DNA of 45,325 nt from Amanita rubescens (taxonomy: Eukaryota > Basidiomycota > Agaricomycetes > Agaricales > Amanitaceae), in NCBI GenBank assembly GCA_015039365.1, contig WION01000424.1:1-45325 (forward strand), written 5' to 3'. Below, in pieces: positions 41,891-45,325 of the stretch. Both the position numbers and the translations under genes were made by a program. The notes under the pieces are model-generated. The model saw only the letters and a program-made list of their open reading frames with translations, did no database searches and was not told the DNA's origin. How positions within the stretch are numbered: position 1 is the first letter of the stretch; each line of letters opens with the position of its first letter.

Positions 41891-42913
41891 AAGGAACGTA
41901 TTCAGATCCCGCCAGCCCGACGCCTATTCTCTTTGCCTTCCTTCACGGATTCCTAGCGCGCCCGATGCTCCACCACTTGTGCTTCTCCTCTCCCTTGAGT
42001 TTCAGGACAACAGAAGGCTGTAGAGGCCGCGTAGCCGCATCCTCCTTCGAGTTCTCGTTTTTGACGGCACTGCTAGACAATGCCGGGATGTTCGTCACCT
42101 CCCCCCGGAAAGGACCCCGATGCATACCGTCCAGCGCGAGACTTTTTCTTCTTCTTCACCATCATATAGAATCTCGCCTATATCATGATCGATGGTAGAG
42201 TCGACGACTGAGACGTTGGTTTTTTTTTGTTGGGCTGCTCAAGACTTCGTTCGATACGACATATGTGGGACCGCCGTTTATCCATATCATACGCCAGACA
42301 CCAAGCCAGGGGTGTGAGATTCTGGCTGATACCGTAGAAATGAGAATCATTGATTTGGAAGTTGTGAGCGTGCGAGAAGGACCCTTGGGTTGTGAGACGG
42401 AAAGCCGTGCGCTGGTGCGTTGCGGTTGGCCCATTATGTTTGTGTAGAAGCGATGCAGCATCTAGATCGAAGAACTTGTGGCTGTCCGCAGGTAACTTGA
42501 TGCTGATGAGCACGTCCATTCCACATCGATTCTGTGCACAAAGCACATGCTACTGGGAGCGAGTTCAAGGCTTCCACTGTGAGAACCTGGGTGACATATA
42601 TAAGTTGTCGGCTCGAAGAATGCAGCGAGTATTGCTCAATGCTCAAGTGCTCACCGGTTAGCCCTGGCATCGCCAGAAACTTGCGTGTCCAGTTTCATTA
42701 GTTGCAGGAGTGAGTGTGCTTGAGGCAGCGGCTCAATCTAAACCGATGCACCCGTGTAGGTAAGCCAGACGAGGTGTGACAGGGCGTCACACGCACCCGT
42801 TTGAGAAACAATAACCATTAAAATTGGTTTTTACTACGATTATATGATGCTTTAATAGTACTCTACCTTGAAAACGAACAGAAAGGAACCACAAGAACAT
42901 CACATAGAAATTG
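41891..42913. other. Possible upstream exons of the minus-strand gene; otherwise nothing assigned
   Basis: On the minus strand, about 42540-42330 (MDVLISIKLPADSHKFFDLD) and 42125-41945 (LKLKGEEKHKWWSIGRARNP) read like coding sequence and could belong to the gene at 38200-41890. I could not join them in phase with it. From 42660 to 42913 I see no feature. Confidence 0.35.
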
Positions 42914-45304
42914 TCAGAAGCACAATGCACGGCCTGTACTTTTCCCATCTTCCACGACCTCTCTATAATTTTTCACATAGAGGTCGGCTGCTTGATACAT
43001 CCACTTGTATGATTTTGCTTTCTTCATTATCTTTCTCCAGTTATCTTCAGACAGTTTACCAATGGATTGCATGAACTCTGCAGTATGAAAGCCCCAGGAT
43101 CTTTGGTCAAATCGTCCACGAATGTTGTCATAGGGTACATATATGCCACTTCGCCATTGATTAAATGCACGCTCAACCTGAATATATGCAAAAGTGAGCC
43201 TTACAATTCATTTCATATGAAGCTAAGCCTTACAGCTGCTGCTGCTAGTGCAAGAGCAACACGAGGGAAATAGCCACCCGTTATGTTTTGCTCTTGGGAT
43301 GGTAAGGGTTCAATGACCTCTAAGAACAATGCAAAGGTATCGAGGATGCATTCATGCTGAAAAGGGCCTTCCAGTTCAAGGTCCTTCAAAGACAATGTAA
43401 GAATTCATGCGCTGACGGTAATGGCCGCTTCACATACCGGTTCCTCCTCTTCATCTGGACAAAATAGCCACAGGTACGGCATAACTTTCGGGCGATCAGT
43501 AGAGATTTGCCGTCCAAACTTATCGCAGGTTGTCGTGCCCCTGGGAACAGCCCATTCAACATATTGAGCTCTCAGCTCCTGGGTCTGGTCCTCCTCTCTA
43601 AGCCTATCAAAGAAGGTCTCGACTGCACGCTCTGCGCGAATCGCGAAGCGACCGCGGAGCTCGTAGATGCGTTGTTTGAGCTGTCAAGAATGCAATGATC
43701 AATTAAAATTCCTGCAGTGGTAAACGGCTTTGCCCACCAAGAAATATACCGGCTCCCCTCGCACTGCCAGTTTATGTTTAATGTGGAATGTTGCGTCCCA
43801 GAATGTCTGTGCAGCGGATACAAGATCACCAAAGTTCCATGGGCTCTCGGAAATGGAGAATACATGGTCAATCCAGCGGGGAATCATTACAGAGTTCCAT
43901 TTTGCCATTTCATCCGAGTCTGGGCCTGCGGCAATTGGGAGATCTGACATCCTAAACTTGCGTTTTACAGCGGCTACCACTGCTGCTGTGTCAGAGCCTT
44001 GGCCTGAATTAGGATTAGCAAAGGTTCCAGCCTCGCGACCTGGGGTCGCCTGAGGCTGAGATTCTGCCTTGGCGCCGGCATTTCTCTGTAGTAGAAAGTT
44101 GTAATGAATGCAGCTTCAGTGAAATAAAGTTATAAAACGCACATGTTGATTTCGAAGCAGTCCCTTAGCAGCCCTGCCATTGCTACGCTTGAGCCGACCT
44201 ATCATCATAGCTGGGACTCGCTGGATGCATCCTAGGGATGGTGCTGGCTGCGAGACTGATGCAGATTTCTCACCAGTCCTTGGCTGGGAATGGGCCGGTG
44301 GTGACGAACGGTGTCGTTGTCCAGGGGGAGGGGGGGTTAGATCGCTACTCTCTGAACCTGTAATTACTGAGTTGAATGCCAAGTGCCATGTTGCTGCTCA
44401 ACGGCGGCTCACCTCCCTGCAAGTCATCATCGTCAACATCCATCCATTTAACTCGACCCTTTCCCTTTTGATCCCCCGCTGCCTGCCCGCTTTTGATACG
44501 TCGCTTTGTTTTTCATATTCTTCCGAGTCTGAGTCATTCTCTTGACGCGGCTGCAGTTTCTTCTCTGGACTCAGATTCACGCTCTGAGCCATGCCGCTCA
44601 TTACAGTGCTTTGACTTTCCATTCTCTTGACGTGAATCACGTGATGCCGCGTTTCCTGCTTATCGTGGTGCGGTGGCTTCTAAAGCATTTAGATCAGACA
44701 TGAGGGTTGAAAGCGAGATTGTACGCAATGGAGGACATACAGATTTGTCAGGGGTGTTTACCTTTTGGAAGCAATAACTAGAAGCCCATGCCCTAAGGCA
44801 TCCAAGCCGTGACTAATATCACCATCGGCGGATGTATCGGGATCTTCAAAAGAGCGGTCAAAATCCAAGCTACAGTTATGGGCACTTGCAGTATCCTCTT
44901 ACCGTTCTGGCTGGGTGACCTTGTCCGATGACCCTGGCTCAGGTACTGAAAGAATTCAGGTCTCGTCGTCATTCCGTTCATTTACGGTTATACCTATTCA
45001 CATCAGAGAAATTGTAAGCAGTGGAATTGGCAGCCAGTGAGCACGTATTACCATCATTTGGCGCATCAGTTGTGTTGGTATTTGACTTTGACTTCTCAGG
45101 CTGCAGGTGGTGTGGCTGGCCAGTGAAAAGATGCCTGGCGCCATGCATCTTTGCACGATCACGCCAGTCATCATATGCACCGCTGAGTGGTTCTATAGTA
45201 ATAGAGGATGTTGATGGATGGGGAGCGGAGTTTGGCTTCTTTGCTGGGGGCCTTTTTGCACGTATGAAAGGTATTCGGATGAAGTAGCACATTTGGGAGT
45301 CCAT
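42914..45304 (-). CDS. DUF6532-like protein (9 exons, about 600 codons) with one apparent -1 frameshift
   Basis: Exons (minus strand) 45304-45052, 44945-44903, 44792-44762 (31 nt), 44679-44413, 44357-44143, 44085-43750, 43680-43438, 43383-43234 and 43177-42914. All phases fit except within 44679-44413, where one extra A in the A5 run (about 44509-44513) restores the chain EEYEK(T)KRRIKSGQ. The N-terminal half is disordered, with KGRVKWMDVDDDDLQG. The C-terminal domain reads MSDLPIAAGPDSDEMAKWNS, LKQRIYELRGRFAIRAERAV, CDKFGRQISTDRPKVMPYLW, VERAFNQWRSGIYVP and FDQRSWGFHTAEFMQSIGKL, typical of the large DUF6532 family of basidiomycetes. Function unknown. The frameshift may be real decay or a homopolymer sequencing error. 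The start at 45304 is near the window edge. Confidence 0.75.
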
Positions 45305-45325
45305 GTGACATGAGGGCAGCGCAGG

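Overview
The window looks like a gene-poor, transposon-rich stretch of a basidiomycete genome, most likely Agaricomycetes. The support is indirect: genes are cut by many GT-AG introns of about 50-70 nt with CTGAC/CTAAT-type branch sites; two Helitron-type Rep ORFs carry the DUF6570-like Cys module typical of these fungi; and a DUF6532-like gene sits at the right edge. I found no rRNA, no convincing intact tRNA and no CRISPR.

Layout. 0.4-1.9 kb: two tandem spliced paralogs of a small unknown protein (161 and 157 aa). 2.2-6.5 kb: a decayed Helitron-like Rep gene whose 5' exons encode a retropepsin-like module; it has one premature TGA, two frameshifts and no helicase end. 6.5-13.7 kb: CpG-poor repetitive DNA split by a very young gag-only LTR retrotransposon (7136-10714, 688-bp LTRs, TSD AAGCC), then three families of tandem repeats. 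13.7-16.3 kb: CpG-poor repeats including a 376-bp fold-back. 16.3-26.5 kb: a CpG-normal block of unfamiliar multi-exon genes: a 416-aa unknown on the minus strand, a roughly 565-aa nuclear-type protein broken by one TGA, an F-box/nucleotidyltransferase-like gene, a third member of the 160-aa family, and orphan exons. 26.5-33.8 kb: an intact, strongly CpG-depleted 2411-codon Helitron-type ORF (HUH/Y2 Rep, PIF1-like helicase, C-terminal USP-like cysteine protease). 33.8-34.4 kb: transposon-terminus-like repeats with a hairpin motif and Pol III-like boxes. 35.2-36.2 kb: the wreck of a class II DAHP synthase gene. 38.2-41.9 kb: a multi-exon gene for a largely disordered protein I do not recognise. 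42.9-45.3 kb: a nine-exon DUF6532-like gene with one apparent single-base frameshift.

How it fits together. Two compartments alternate: CpG-poor DNA (repeats and the large Helitron ORF, consistent with methylation and deamination of repeats) and CpG-normal spliced genes. Members of the same 160-aa family lie upstream of both Helitron-type genes, and both Helitron genes appear to have short 5' exons. This suggests the small proteins and neighbouring unknown genes travel with, or are recruited around, these elements. The best-supported single observation is in the LTR element: the 11 nt immediately after the 5' LTR (less a 2-nt spacer) are the exact complement of the 11 nt starting 30 bp after the LTR TATA box, the signature of Tf1-type self-primed reverse transcription, here in an element that encodes Gag only.
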